From Pseudomonas mucidolens (GTDB lineage: Bacteria > Pseudomonadota > Gammaproteobacteria > Pseudomonadales > Pseudomonadaceae): a DNA stretch of 64,000 nucleotides. Shown in pieces: positions 7,452-18,100 of the stretch. The notes below the pieces were generated by a model. The model was not told where the DNA came from. It ran no database searches and was given only the letters and a program-made list of their open reading frames with translations. The stretch covers positions 5,456,001 through 5,520,000 of the forward strand of contig NZ_LT629802.1 in NCBI RefSeq assembly GCF_900106045.1. The letters are read 5' to 3'. The translations under genes were made by a program, and so were the position numbers. Position 1 is the stretch's first letter. Every line of letters begins with the position of its first letter.

Positions 7452-8747
7452 TTATTCGTGGGCCGCGACGCCTTTGAGGTACGCCGCAGGTTCAGCGCCC
7501 AGATTGTTCAGCATCCGTTCGCTGTACCAATCCACAAAGTTCACCACGCCAAACTCGTACGTCTTGGAGTACGGCCCGGGCTGGTAAGCGGTGGAGTTGA
7601 TCCCGCGCTGGTTCTCTTCGGCCAGGCGTCGGTCCTGGTTGTTAGTGGCGTCCCATACCAGGCGCATGCGCTCGACGTCGTAATCCACGCCTTCCACGGC
7701 ATCCTTGTGGACCAGCCATTTGGTGGTGACCAGGGTTTCCTGGGCGCTGATCGGCCACACGGTAAAGACGATGATGTGATCGCCCATGCAATGGTTCCAC
7801 GAGTGGGGCAGGTGCAGGATGCGCATCGAGCCGAGGTCCGGGTTTTTGATCCGGCCCATGAGCTTCTGGCAGCCTTGCTTGCCATCGAGGGTCATCGACA
7901 CAGTGCCTTTGAGCAGTGGCATGCGCACGATACGGTTGCGCAGGCCGAAGCTGGCGTGGGCGTAAGGAATTTTTTCCGCATCCCAGGCGGCGGCGGAGGC
8001 GGCCACGTGGTCCTTGAAAGCCTGGTCGGCGCGCGGGTCGGTAACGTCGTCCCATTCCAGCAGGGTTTTCAACAGCTCGGGGTGCGACGCGTTGCAGTGA
8101 TAGCACTCGCGGTTGTTTTCCAACACCAGTTTCCAGTTGGCTTGTTCCCTCAAGGTGGTTTGCAACGCCACCTTGGTGTTTTCCATGTCGTACGGTTCCA
8201 TGTAATGGGTCAGCGTCGCCAGGAAGTCATCGATGGCCGGCGGGTTTTCGGCCAGGCTGATGAAAATATAGCCCCCCGCGGTCTTCACGTTCACGGGCTT
8301 GAGGCCGTACTGCTGCATGTCGAAGTCGGCGCCCATCTCGGTGCCGGCGAACAACAGGCGCCCGTCCAGTTCGTAGGTCCACTGGTGGTAATGGCAGACC
8401 AGCTTGGCGACCTTGCCCTTGTCGCTGGTGCACAAGCGTGAACCGCGATGGCGGCAGACGTTGTGGAACGCGTGTACCACGCCTTCGGCACCGCGGATCA
8501 CGATGATCGGATTCTTGCCCACTTGCAGGGTCAAGTAGTTGCCTTTGGCGGGGATTTCGCAGGTCATGCCGGCGATCAGCCATTCTTTCTGGAAGATCTC
8601 CTGCATGTCGATATCAAACAGCCGTTCATCAGAGTAAAACGGCTGGGGCAGGGAAAAGGTGCGTTCGCGCTCTTGCAGCATTTGCGCGGTGGCCTTGCGT
8701 GCGGGTTCCAGCGGATCGCCGAGGCTTAAGGTTGCGGTGACGTCCAT
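7452..8747 (-). CDS. gbcA: Glycine betaine demethylase, Rieske oxygenase subunit GbcA
   Basis: A 431-residue Rieske-type ring-hydroxylating oxygenase alpha subunit. The Rieske cluster ligands are C98, H100, C118 and H121 (CRH...CHYH). The mononuclear iron motif ECYHCNASH follows later. The open frame extends upstream to 8999, but the ATG at 8747 is preceded by GAGGA at 8 bases and gives the usual N-terminus (MDVTATLSLG). GbcA removes one methyl group of betaine as formaldehyde, giving dimethylglycine, with GbcB as reductase. It is divergent from gbcB across a 281-bp control region. Confidence 0.94.
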   Translation of the reverse strand: MDVTATLSLGDPLEPARKATAQMLQERERTFSLPQPFYSDERLFDIDMQEIFQKEWLIAGMTCEIPAKGNYLTLQVGKNPIIVIRGAEGVVHAFHNVCRHRGSRLCTSDKGKVAKLVCHYHQWTYELDGRLLFAGTEMGADFDMQQYGLKPVNVKTAGGYIFISLAENPPAIDDFLATLTHYMEPYDMENTKVALQTTLREQANWKLVLENNRECYHCNASHPELLKTLLEWDDVTDPRADQAFKDHVAASAAAWDAEKIPYAHASFGLRNRIVRMPLLKGTVSMTLDGKQGCQKLMGRIKNPDLGSMRILHLPHSWNHCMGDHIIVFTVWPISAQETLVTTKWLVHKDAVEGVDYDVERMRLVWDATNNQDRRLAEENQRGINSTAYQPGPYSKTYEFGVVNFVDWYSERMLNNLGAEPAAYLKGVAAHE

Positions 8748-9028
8748 CGTATGTGTCCTCAAGGCCATTCTGTGTGGCCGGGATAAGTGGCTACGGTTAT
8801 TGCATTGCAAGGCGTAAAACTGTGTATTTGATGGGTGCGAGTGTGGGCCCGGCTTCATCCGTAACCTTGTCCATGAGCGACATGCCCCACTCTGTTCCCG
8901 ACGCGCAACCCCAGTGGTATAGGGGCTGGTTGCGATAAGTATGTGAATGTCGCTGGCAGGTAAATGGACGAATCTCGCCTTACGCAGAATCGCCAGCATA
9001 AAGCCGACGTACGGCCGTGGAGAACAGC
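8748..9028. promoter_or_regulatory. Divergent gbcA-gbcB control region
   Basis: This non-coding gap holds the promoters of both gbc genes. In Pseudomonas both are activated by the AraC-family regulator GbdR in response to betaine or dimethylglycine. A dyad AGCGACAT (8876-8883) / ATGTCGCT (8947-8954), 63 bases apart, is the only clear symmetry I see. It could hold activator half-sites, but that is a guess. Confidence 0.5.
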
Positions 9029-10129
9029 ATGTCCAACAGCTTCCTGAATCCGGTCACCACCCAGACCTGGGCCAATGGTCGTCATATAGTCCGTTGCGTC
9101 AAAGTCATCCAGGAAACCTGGGACGTGCGCACGTTTTGCTTCATGGCCGACCAGCCGATCCTGTTCTTCTTCAAGCCCGGGCAGTTCGTCACCCTGGAGC
9201 TGGAAATCGAAGGCCAGCCGATCATGCGCTCCTATACCATTTCCAGTTCGCCGTCGGTGCCCTACAGCTTCTCGGTGACTATCAAGCGCGTGCCGGGCGG
9301 CCGTGTTTCCAATTGGTTGCACGACACGCTTCACGAAGGGCAAGAGCTGGCGGTGCACGGGCCGGTCGGGCTGTTTAATGCCATCGACTACACCAATCCG
9401 AAAGTGCTGTACCTCAGTGGTGGCGTGGGTATCACACCGGTGATGTCCATGGCGCGTTGGTATTACGACACCAACGCCAATGTCGACATGGTGTTTGTCC
9501 ACAGCGCCCGCACGCCCAAAGACATCATTTACCACCGCGAGCTGGAGCACATGGCGTCGCGGATCGATAACTTCAGCCTGCACCTGATTTGCGAAAAGCA
9601 CGGGTTGGGCGAGCCATGGGCGGGTTATCGCGGTTATCTGAACCAGAAAATGCTCGAACTGATGGTGCCGGACTTCCTTGAGCGTGAAGTGTTCTGCTGC
9701 GGCCCCACGCCGTACATGAACGCGGTCAAGCGCCTGCTGGAAGCCAATGGCTTCGACATGAGTCGCTACCACGAGGAATCGTTTGGCGCGACGCCGGCCG
9801 AAGCCCGCGCCGATGCGGTGGAGCAAGCCGAACAAGCGGCGGACGCCCCGGAAATCGACCTGGCGGATCTGCACCAGGTGGAGTTCATTTCGTCGGGCAA
9901 GAGCATTCGCGTGGCCCCGGGCGAGACAGTCCACGCCGCTGCGGCCAAGCTTGGCCTGCTGATTCCCAAAGCCTGCGGCATGGGGATCTGCGGCACCTGC
10001 AAAGTGATGAAGCTGGGCGGCGAAGTGGAGATGGAGCACAACGGCGGGATCACCGAGGAAGACGAAGCCGAAGGCTACATCCTGTCGTGCTGCAGCGTGC
10101 CGAAGGGCGACGTGCGTATCGAGTTCTGA
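9029..10129 (+). CDS. gbcB: Glycine betaine demethylase, ferredoxin-reductase subunit GbcB
   Basis: A 366-residue reductase. The FAD-binding motif RSYTISS is near residue 68, and the NAD-binding segment LSGGVGITPVMSM is near 132. The C-terminal plant-type [2Fe-2S] ferredoxin has CGMGICGTC plus a later Cys (SCCSVPKGD). It passes NADH electrons to the GbcA Rieske cluster. GTG at 9017 is possible, but GGAG at 9019-9022 is well placed for the ATG at 9029, which is chosen. Confidence 0.93.
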   Translation: MSNSFLNPVTTQTWANGRHIVRCVKVIQETWDVRTFCFMADQPILFFFKPGQFVTLELEIEGQPIMRSYTISSSPSVPYSFSVTIKRVPGGRVSNWLHDTLHEGQELAVHGPVGLFNAIDYTNPKVLYLSGGVGITPVMSMARWYYDTNANVDMVFVHSARTPKDIIYHRELEHMASRIDNFSLHLICEKHGLGEPWAGYRGYLNQKMLELMVPDFLEREVFCCGPTPYMNAVKRLLEANGFDMSRYHEESFGATPAEARADAVEQAEQAADAPEIDLADLHQVEFISSGKSIRVAPGETVHAAAAKLGLLIPKACGMGICGTCKVMKLGGEVEMEHNGGITEEDEAEGYILSCCSVPKGDVRIEF

Positions 10130-10136
10130 TACGAGG

Positions 10137-10174
10137 GCTCCATCTGTGGCGAGTCTCCTCGCCACAGATGGAGC
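10137..10174. terminator. 17-bp perfect hairpin between convergent gbcB and ltaE
   Basis: GCTCCATCTGTGGCGAG (10137-10153) and its exact complement (10158-10174) enclose a 4-base loop. It sits between two convergent stops and lacks a long T run, so it is a likely bidirectional terminator or 3'-end stabiliser. Confidence 0.65.
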
Positions 10175-10179
10175 GGGTC

Positions 10180-11220
10180 TCAGGCGCCCATCACTTCCCG
10201 AATATCCGCCGCCAGTTCTCGCACGCGCGCCTCTTCGGTGTCCCACGCACACATGAACCGCGCGCCACCCTTGCCGATAAAGGTGTAGAAGCGCCAGCCC
10301 TTGGCTGTCAGCGCGGCGATGGCCGGTTCGGAGAGTTGCAGGAACACGCCGTTGGCCTGCACCGGAAACATCAACTCAACTCCCGGAATGTCCGCCACCA
10401 GGTGGCTGAGCAACTGCGCGCAGTGGTTGGCATGCCGGGCATGTTTGAGCCAGGCGTCGTTTTCCAGCAAGCCGACCCAGGGCGCCGATAGGAAGCGCAT
10501 TTTCGAGGCCAACTGTCCCGCCTGTTTGCAGCGGTAATCGAAGTCCTCGGCCAGCTTGTGGTTGAAGAACAGGATCGCTTCGCCCACCGCCATGCCGTTT
10601 TTGGTGCCGCCGAAGCACAGCACGTCGACGCCGGCTTTCCAGGTCAGGTCGGCGGGCGAGCAGCCGAGGAACGCGCAGGCGTTGGAGAAACGCGCGCCGT
10701 CCATATGCAGGTTCAACCCCAACTCCTTGCACGTCACGCTGATGGCGCGGATTTCTTCCGGGGTGTAGACGCTGCCCACTTCGGTGGCTTGGGTCAGGGT
10801 GACAACGCGGGGCTTGGGGTAGTGAATGTCCTGGCGCTTGAGGGCGATCTCGCGGATCGACTCCGGCGTCAGCTTGCCGTTTTCGGTGCGGGCGACGAGC
10901 AGCTTGGAGCCGTTGGAGAAAAACTCCGGCGCGCCGCATTCGTCGGTTTCGACGTGGGCGGTTTCCGAGCAAATCACGCTATGGTAGCTCTGGCACAGTG
11001 AAGAGAGTGCCAGGGAGTTGGCCGCAGTGCCGTTGAAGGCGAAGAACACTTCGCAGTCGGTTTCGAACAGTTTGCGGAAACCGTCGGCGGCGCGGAGGGT
11101 CCATTCATCATCGCCATACGCACGTTGATGGCCCTGGTTGGCGAGCTCCATGGCGGCCCAGGCTTCCGGACAGATACCGGAATAGTTGTCGCTGGCGAAT
11201 TGTTGGCTCTTGTCAGTCAT
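10180..11220 (-). CDS. ltaE: Low-specificity L-threonine aldolase
   Basis: A 346-residue fold-type I PLP enzyme of the beta-eliminating lyase/threonine aldolase family. The N-terminus is FASDNYSGICPEA. AYGDDEWT follows, then FNGTAANSLAL, and the PLP lysine is in CFGGTKNGMAVG. It interconverts threonine (and allo-threonine) with glycine plus acetaldehyde. That fits a block whose end product is glycine, and it converges on gbcB. Length and motifs are typical and the start at 11220 gives the normal N-terminus. Confidence 0.9.
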   Translation of the reverse strand: MTDKSQQFASDNYSGICPEAWAAMELANQGHQRAYGDDEWTLRAADGFRKLFETDCEVFFAFNGTAANSLALSSLCQSYHSVICSETAHVETDECGAPEFFSNGSKLLVARTENGKLTPESIREIALKRQDIHYPKPRVVTLTQATEVGSVYTPEEIRAISVTCKELGLNLHMDGARFSNACAFLGCSPADLTWKAGVDVLCFGGTKNGMAVGEAILFFNHKLAEDFDYRCKQAGQLASKMRFLSAPWVGLLENDAWLKHARHANHCAQLLSHLVADIPGVELMFPVQANGVFLQLSEPAIAALTAKGWRFYTFIGKGGARFMCAWDTEEARVRELAADIREVMGA

Positions 11221-11310
11221 GGCCCGTTCCTGTGATCGATATTGGTGCGCACTTTAACCAAGAATATCCGGCGTGCGCACGCAGTGTTAATGCAAAATCT
11301 GTGGGGAATT

Positions 11311-12039
11311 ATGCACGGTACTGAAACGATTCCTGTAAGGCGCGTCCGCGATGGCGCGCTTGACCTGCTCAAATGGCTGGCACTGCTGTGCATGGTGCTG
11401 GATCACCTGCGGTATATCGGGTTGAGTCTTGACGGGCTGTATGTACCGGGCCGTCTGGCGTTCCCGTGGTTTTGCCTGGCGATTGCAGCGAACCTGCACC
11501 GGGTCAAGGATGCCTCGCCGACCTTTCAATGGCGTTACCTGGGTTGGCTGCTGCTGTTCAGCGTGATCAGTGAGGTGCCGTATCGGATGTTTATCGCCGA
11601 TGCCGCGACGCTCAACGTATTACCGAGCCTGGCGCTGGGATTGCTGGTTGCCAGAGGATGGCAGCAAAAGACGCTTTTTGATCGAGGTTTGGCGCTGATC
11701 GCCGTCGCAATAGCCGCGGTGTTTTCCACGCACCTGATGTTCGGCTTCTTTGGTGTATTACTGCCGCTGGCAATGCTGTTGGTGTTCCGTCGCCCATGGT
11801 ATTTCAGCCTGTTGCCGGGACTGGTCTGTGTTGCCGCCAACCAATGGCACGTTCTGCTCGAAAGCGCCAACGCCGTCGCATTGTCGGGGTTGGTCGCTTG
11901 CCTGATCGCGCCATTGGCCGGCCTGGTCCTGTTGCGACATGCCGCAAACGCCTCGCCACCGGCCATGCGTCGCTGGGCGTATGCGCTTTACCCCGGGCAT
12001 TTCCTCGTGCTGCTACTTATCCGCCAGCTCATCGCCTGA
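11311..12039 (+). CDS. TraX-family integral membrane protein
   Basis: About 242 residues, very hydrophobic, with six to eight membrane segments. It begins with the family hallmark ALDLLKWLALLCMVLDHLRYI, followed by RLAFPWFCLAIAANL. TraX was first known as the F-pilin N-acetyltransferase, but chromosomal homologues are common and mostly uncharacterised. ATG 11311 is preceded by GTGGGGA. Upstream in-frame starts at 11242 and 11290 lack such a site. No conjugation genes are nearby, so a pilin role is unlikely; acetylation of another envelope substrate is conceivable. Confidence 0.82.
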   Translation: MHGTETIPVRRVRDGALDLLKWLALLCMVLDHLRYIGLSLDGLYVPGRLAFPWFCLAIAANLHRVKDASPTFQWRYLGWLLLFSVISEVPYRMFIADAATLNVLPSLALGLLVARGWQQKTLFDRGLALIAVAIAAVFSTHLMFGFFGVLLPLAMLLVFRRPWYFSLLPGLVCVAANQWHVLLESANAVALSGLVACLIAPLAGLVLLRHAANASPPAMRRWAYALYPGHFLVLLLIRQLIA

Positions 12040-12042
12040 TCC

Positions 12043-12146
12043 TCTGTAGGCGCGAGCTTGCTCGCGAAAAACGCCAAAATAACGCGTGCATGCTGAATGA
12101 GCGCGGTGCCCTCTGGTTTTTCGCGAGCAAGCTCGCTCTTGCACAT
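12043..12146. repeat. REPIN between traX-like gene and glyA
   Basis: CTGTAGGCGCGAGCTTGCTCGCGAAAAA on the left faces an inverted TTTTTCGCGAGCAAGCTCGCTCTTGCACA arm on the right. The arms are slightly diverged from the commoner TGTAGGAGCGAGC form. Confidence 0.82.
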
Positions 12147-12299
12147 TTTCAGCCCCCCTCAAAACTATTTGCTCAGGCCATGTCGTAAACGCACCTTTGC
12201 GTGGCGCCCGTAGGCATTTGACCTCTTCAAGCCAGCCCTACCATCGCATCAAAGGGCCCTGCACGGGCCTCAACAATACGAAAGGCTGGGAGAGACGCG

Positions 12300-13553
12300 A
12301 TGTTCAGCAAACAAGACCAGATCCAGGGATATGACGACGCACTGTTGGCGGCGATGAATGCCGAGGAACAGCGTCAGGAAGATCATATCGAGCTGATCGC
12401 GTCAGAGAACTACACCAGCAAGCGCGTGATGGAGGCTCAAGGCAGCGGCCTCACCAACAAATACGCTGAAGGCTATCCGGGCAAGCGCTATTACGGCGGT
12501 TGCGAGCACGTGGACAAGGTCGAAGCCCTGGCCATCGAGCGTGCCAAGCAGCTGTTCGGTGCCGATTACGCCAACGTCCAGCCGCATTCCGGTTCCTCCG
12601 CCAACAGCGCGGTATATCTGGCACTGTTGAACGCCGGTGACACCATCCTCGGCATGAGCCTGGCTCACGGCGGTCACTTGACCCACGGCGCCAAGGTGTC
12701 GTCCTCGGGCAAGCTGTACAACGCCGTGCAATACGGGATCAACACCGACACCGGCCTGATCGATTATGACGAAGTCGAGCGCCTGGCCGTCGAGCACAAG
12801 CCGAAGATGCTGGTCGCAGGCTTCTCCGCCTACTCGAAAACCCTGGATTTCCCGCGCTTCCGTCAGATTGCCGACAAGGTCGGTGCGCTGTTGTTCGTCG
12901 ACATGGCTCACGTCGCCGGCCTGGTCGCCGCCGGCCTGTACCCGAACCCGCTGCCGTACGCCGATGTGGTCACCACCACCACCCACAAGACCCTGCGCGG
13001 TCCGCGTGGCGGGCTGATCCTGGCCAAGGCCAACGAAGAGATTGAAAAGAAACTCAACGCAGCCGTATTCCCCGGCGCCCAGGGCGGCCCGTTGATGCAC
13101 GTGATCGCTGGCAAGGCGGTGTGCTTCAAGGAAGCGCAGGAACCTGGCTTCAAGGCGTATCAGCAACAAGTGATCGACAACGCCCAGGCCATGGCCGGCG
13201 TGTTTATCAAACGCGGCTACGATGTAGTGTCCGGCGGTACCGATAATCACCTGTTCCTGGTCAGCCTGATCCGCCAGGGCCTCACCGGCAAAGAGGCAGA
13301 CGCCGCCCTGGGTCGCGCGCATATCACCGTCAACAAGAACGCGGTGCCGAATGATCCACAGTCGCCGTTCGTGACGTCGGGTTTGCGCATCGGCACTCCG
13401 GCGGTGACCACGCGTGGTTTCAAAGTGCCGCAGTGCACCGAGTTGGCAGGCTGGATCTGCGACATCCTCGACAACCTCGGCGACGCCGACGTCGAGGCCA
13501 ACGTGGCCAAGCATGTGTCCGCCCTGTGCGCTGATTTCCCGGTTTATCGCTGA
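12300..13553 (+). CDS. glyA: Serine hydroxymethyltransferase
   Basis: A 417-residue PLP enzyme interconverting glycine plus methylene-THF with serine plus THF. Signature segments are [34 protein letters not shown], and the PLP lysine in [18 protein letters not shown] precedes the ATG. It stands 22 bases ahead of soxB, so it is probably the first gene of the glyA-soxBDAG unit. There it would consume the glycine and methylene-THF made by sarcosine oxidase. Pseudomonads often carry a second glyA; this is the betaine-linked one by context. Confidence 0.95.
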   Translation: MFSKQDQIQGYDDALLAAMNAEEQRQEDHIELIASENYTSKRVMEAQGSGLTNKYAEGYPGKRYYGGCEHVDKVEALAIERAKQLFGADYANVQPHSGSSANSAVYLALLNAGDTILGMSLAHGGHLTHGAKVSSSGKLYNAVQYGINTDTGLIDYDEVERLAVEHKPKMLVAGFSAYSKTLDFPRFRQIADKVGALLFVDMAHVAGLVAAGLYPNPLPYADVVTTTTHKTLRGPRGGLILAKANEEIEKKLNAAVFPGAQGGPLMHVIAGKAVCFKEAQEPGFKAYQQQVIDNAQAMAGVFIKRGYDVVSGGTDNHLFLVSLIRQGLTGKEADAALGRAHITVNKNAVPNDPQSPFVTSGLRIGTPAVTTRGFKVPQCTELAGWICDILDNLGDADVEANVAKHVSALCADFPVYR

Positions 13554-13575
13554 GCGCGGTTTTGGAGTAATGACT

Positions 13576-14826
13576 ATGCAACGCTACTCGGGCTTCGGCC
13601 TCTTCAAGCACTCACTCAGCCATCACGAAAACTGGCAGCGCATGTGGCGCACGCCCACGCCGAAAAAGCTCTACGACGTGGTCATCGTCGGCGGTGGCGG
13701 GCATGGTCTGGCGACGGCGTACTACCTGGCGAAAGAACACGGCATCACCAACGTGGCCGTGGTCGAGAAGGGCTGGCTGGGCGGTGGCAACACCGCGCGT
13801 AATACCACGATCGTGCGTTCCAACTACCTGTGGGACGAGTCGGCGCACCTCTACGAACACGCGATGAAACTCTGGGAAGGCCTGTCTCAGGACTTGAACT
13901 ACAACGTGATGTTCTCCCAGCGTGGCGTCTACAACCTGTGCCATACCCTGCAGGACATCCGCGATTCCGAGCGCCGCGTCAGCGCCAACCGCCTCAACGG
14001 CGTGGACGGCGAACTGCTCAATGCCCAGCAAGTGGCCGACGAGATTCCGTACCTCGACTGCTCGAAAAACACCCGCTACCCGGTACTCGGCGCGACCGTG
14101 CAACGGCGTGGCGGCGTGGCCCGTCACGATGCCGTGGCCTGGGGCTTTGCCCGCGCCGCCGACGCACTCGGCGTGGACTTGATCCAGCAGACCGAAGTGA
14201 TCGGTTTCCGCAAGGAAAACGGCGTGTGCATCGGCGTGGAAACCAACAAAGGCTTTATCGGCGCCAAGCGCGTCGGTGTGGTGACGGCCGGTAACTCCGG
14301 GCATATGGCGGGGCTTGCGGGCTTCCGCCTGCCGATCGAATCCCACCCGCTGCAAGCGCTGGTGTCGGAGCCGATCAAACCGATCATCGACAGCGTGATC
14401 ATGTCCAACGCCGTACACGGCTACATCAGCCAGTCCGACAAGGGCGACCTGGTGATCGGCGCCGGTATCGACGGCTACAACGGCTACGGCCAGCGCGGCT
14501 CGTACCCGGTGATTGAACACACCGTGCAGGCCATCGTCGAGATGTTCCCGGTGCTCTCGCGGGTGCGCATGAACCGCCAATGGGGCGGCATCGTCGATAC
14601 CACGCCGGACGCCTGCCCGATCATCTCCAAGACCCCAGTGCCGAACATGTTTTTCAACTGCGGTTGGGGCACCGGTGGCTTCAAGGCCACTCCGGGCTCG
14701 GGCAACGTGTTTGCCGCCAGCCTGGCCAAGGGTGAAATGCACCCGCTGGCCGCACCTTTCTCCATCGACCGTTTCCACAACGGTGCGTTGATCGACGAAC
14801 ACGGCGCTGCGGCCGTCGCCCACTAA
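13576..14826 (+). CDS. soxB: Sarcosine oxidase beta subunit
   Basis: A 416-residue FAD amine oxidase subunit. It begins [12 protein letters not shown] and has the dinucleotide motif [18 protein letters not shown] near residue 36. The catalytic subunit carries noncovalent FAD and covalent FMN and oxidises sarcosine to glycine. ATG at 13576 lies 9 bases after TGGAG. An in-frame ATG at 13570 is too close to that site. It is followed by soxD after 14 bases. Confidence 0.94.
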   Translation: MQRYSGFGLFKHSLSHHENWQRMWRTPTPKKLYDVVIVGGGGHGLATAYYLAKEHGITNVAVVEKGWLGGGNTARNTTIVRSNYLWDESAHLYEHAMKLWEGLSQDLNYNVMFSQRGVYNLCHTLQDIRDSERRVSANRLNGVDGELLNAQQVADEIPYLDCSKNTRYPVLGATVQRRGGVARHDAVAWGFARAADALGVDLIQQTEVIGFRKENGVCIGVETNKGFIGAKRVGVVTAGNSGHMAGLAGFRLPIESHPLQALVSEPIKPIIDSVIMSNAVHGYISQSDKGDLVIGAGIDGYNGYGQRGSYPVIEHTVQAIVEMFPVLSRVRMNRQWGGIVDTTPDACPIISKTPVPNMFFNCGWGTGGFKATPGSGNVFAASLAKGEMHPLAAPFSIDRFHNGALIDEHGAAAVAH

Positions 14827-14840
14827 CAGGAGAAATTCCT

Positions 14841-15143
14841 ATGTTGCATATCTTCTGTCCTCATTGTGGCGAGCTGCGCTCCGAAGAGGAATTCCACGCC
14901 TCCGGCCAGGCGCACATCCCGCGCCCGCTGGACCCGAATGCCTGCACCGATGAAGAGTGGGGCGACTACATGTTCTTCCGCGATAACCCTCGCGGCCTGC
15001 ACCATGAGTTGTGGATCCATGCCGCCGGTTGCCGCCAGTACTTCAACGCTACCCGCGACACCGTGACCTACGAGATTCTTGAAACCTACAAGATTGGCGC
15101 CAAGCCGCAATTCACCGCCAAGGCTTCTGGAGAGAAGGTATGA
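14841..15143 (+). CDS. soxD: Sarcosine oxidase delta subunit
   Basis: A 100-residue zinc-binding subunit. CPHCG at the N-terminus, a downstream His and Cys (GCRQYF near 63) fit the tetrahedral zinc site of heterotetrameric sarcosine oxidase. AGGAG lies 7 bases before the ATG. Its stop overlaps the soxA start by four bases (ATGA), indicating translational coupling. Confidence 0.93.
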   Translation: MLHIFCPHCGELRSEEEFHASGQAHIPRPLDPNACTDEEWGDYMFFRDNPRGLHHELWIHAAGCRQYFNATRDTVTYEILETYKIGAKPQFTAKASGEKV

Positions 15144-18100
15144 GCCAGATCAATCGCCTGTCCAACGGCGGCCGGATCGACCGGAATAAAGTCCTGACGT
15201 TCACGTTCAATGGCCAGAGCTACAAAGGCTATGAAGGCGACACCCTGGCCGCCGCCTTGCTGGCCAATGGCGTCGATATCATCGGTCGCAGCTTCAAGTA
15301 CTCGCGTCCACGCGGTATCTACGCCGCCGGCGCCGAAGAGCCGAACGCGGTGCTGCAGATCGGTGCCACCGAAGCCACGCAGATTCCCAATGTGCGCGCC
15401 ACGCAACAGGCGCTGTACCAAGGCCTCGTCGCCACCAGCACCAACGGCTGGCCGAGCGTCAATAACGACATGATGGGTATTCTCGGCAAGGTCGGCGGCA
15501 AGCTGATGCCGCCGGGGTTCTACTACAAAACCTTCATGTACCCGCAATCGTTCTGGATGACCTACGAAAAGTACATTCGTAAAGCTGCCGGTCTTGGCCG
15601 TTCGCCGACCGAAAATGATCCGGACACCTACGATAACCTCAACCGTCATTGCGACGTGCTGGTCGTCGGCGCCGGTCCTGCGGGGCTGGCCGCTGCATTG
15701 GCGGCCGCGCGCAGCGGCGCCCGCGTGATCATCGCCGATGAGCAGGAAGAGTTCGGCGGCACGCTGCTCGATTCCCGCGAAAGCCTCGACGGCAAGCCGG
15801 CTGCCGAGTGGGTCGCGAGTGTGGTTGCCGAACTGCAAGCCTTGCCGGACGTGGTGCTGCTGCCACGCGCCACGGTCAACGGTTACCACGACCATAACTT
15901 CCTGACCATTCACGAACGCCTGACCGACCACCTCGGTGATCGTGCGCCGATTGGCCAGGTGCGCCAACGTATCAACCGGGTACGCGCCAAGCGTGTGGTG
16001 CTGGCGACCGGGGCGTGCGAGCGTCCGCTGGTGTATGGCAACAATGACGTGCCGGGTAACATGCTGGCGGGTGCGGTGTCCACCTATGTGCGCCGCTACG
16101 GCGTGGCGCCGGGCAAGAAACTGGTGTTGTCGACCAACAACGATCACGCCTATCGCGTTGCGCTGGACTGGTTCGATGCCGGCCTGCAAGTTGTCGCGGT
16201 GGCTGACGCGCGTCCCAACCCGCGCGGCGCGCTGGTGGAAGAAGCCCGCGCCAAAGGGATTCGCATCCTTACCGGCAGCGCAGTGATCGAAGCCCGTGGC
16301 AGCAAACACGTGACCGCTGCACGGATCGCGGCCATCGACGTCAAGGCACACACAGTCACCAGCCCCGGCGAATGGCTGGATTGCGACCTGGTCGCCAGTT
16401 CCGGTGGTTACAGCCCGGTGGTGCACTTGGCCTCGCACTTGGGCGGCAAGCCGACCTGGCGTGAAGATATCCTCGGTTTTGTACCGGGCGAAGCCCCGCA
16501 GAAGCGTGTGTGCGTCGGCGGCATCAATGGCGTCTACGGCCTGGGCGATTCCCTGGCGGACGGTTTTGAAGGCGGCGTGCGCGCGGCCAGCGAAGCCGGT
16601 TTTGCGCCGGTCGAGGGCACGCTGCCCAAAGCCCTGAGCCGTCTGGAAGAGCCAACCCTGGCGCTGTTCCAGGTGCCTCACGAAAAAGCTACCGCACGGG
16701 CGCCGAAGCAATTTGTCGACCTGCAAAACGACGTGACCGCCGCCGCCATCGAACTGGCGACCCGCGAAGGTTTCGAGTCGGTGGAACACGTCAAACGCTA
16801 CACCGCGCTGGGCTTCGGCACCGACCAGGGCAAGCTGGGTAACGTCAACGGCCTGGCGATTGCCGCCCGTTCGCTGAACGTGACCATCCCGCAGATGGGC
16901 ACCACCATGTTCCGTCCCAACTACACGCCGGTCACCTTCGGCGCCGTAGCGGGCCGTCACTGTGGGCATATCTTCGAGCCAGTGCGCTACACCGCGCTGC
17001 ACGCCTGGCACGTGAAAAACGCAGCCGAGTTTGAAGACGTCGGCCAATGGAAACGCCCTTGGTACTTCCCGCGCAACGGTGAAGACCTGCATGCCGCGGT
17101 GAAACGCGAGTGCCTGGCGGTGCGCGACAGCGTCGGCCTGCTCGATGCCTCGACCCTCGGCAAGATCGATATCCAGGGCCCGGATGCCCGCGAGTTTCTC
17201 AACCGCATCTACAGCAACGCCTGGACCAAGCTTGACGTGGGCAAGGCGCGCTACGGTCTGATGTGCAAGGAAGACGGCATGGTTTTCGACGACGGCGTCA
17301 CCGCCTGTCTGGCCGACAACCACTTCCTGATGACCACCACCACCGGCGGCGCGGCTCGCGTGTTGCAGTGGTTGGAAATCTATCAGCAGACCGAATGGCC
17401 AGACCTCAAGGTGTACTTCACCTCGGTCACCGACCATTGGGCGACCATGACCTTGTCCGGCCCCAACAGCCGCAAGTTGCTGAGCGAAGTCACCGAAATC
17501 GACCTGGACAAGGACGGTTTCCCGTTCATGACCTGGAAGGAAGGTCTGGTCGGCGGCGTGCCGGCGCGGGTGTTCCGAATCTCGTTTACCGGCGAGCTGT
17601 CGTACGAAGTCAACGTGCAGGCCGACTACGCCATGGGCGTGCTGGAACAGATCGTCGAGGCCGGCAAAAAGTACAACCTGACCCCGTACGGCACCGAGAC
17701 CATGCACGTGCTGCGGGCTGAGAAGGGCTTCATCATCGTCGGGCAAGACACTGACGGTTCGATGACCCCGGACGACCTGAACATGGGCTGGTGCGTCGGT
17801 CGTACCAAGCCGTTCTCGTGGATCGGCTGGCGCGGGATGAACCGTGAAGACTGCGTGCGTGAGGAGCGCAAGCAACTGGTGGGCCTGAAGCCGATCGATC
17901 CGAAGGTGTGGTTGCCGGAAGGCGCGCAATTGGTGTTCGACGCCAAACAGGCGATCCCGATGAAGATGGTCGGCCACGTCACCTCAAGTTATGCCCACAA
18001 CTCTCTCGGCTATTCGTTTGCCATGGGCGTGGTCAAGGACGGCTTGAAGCGCATCGGTGAGCGGGTTTTCTCACCGTTGGCGGATGGCAGTGTGATCGAG

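Noticed and set aside
15086..17977. 963-residue open frame antisense to soxA
   Set aside because: High third-position GC keeps the reverse frame open; soxA on the plus strand has unmistakable motifs.
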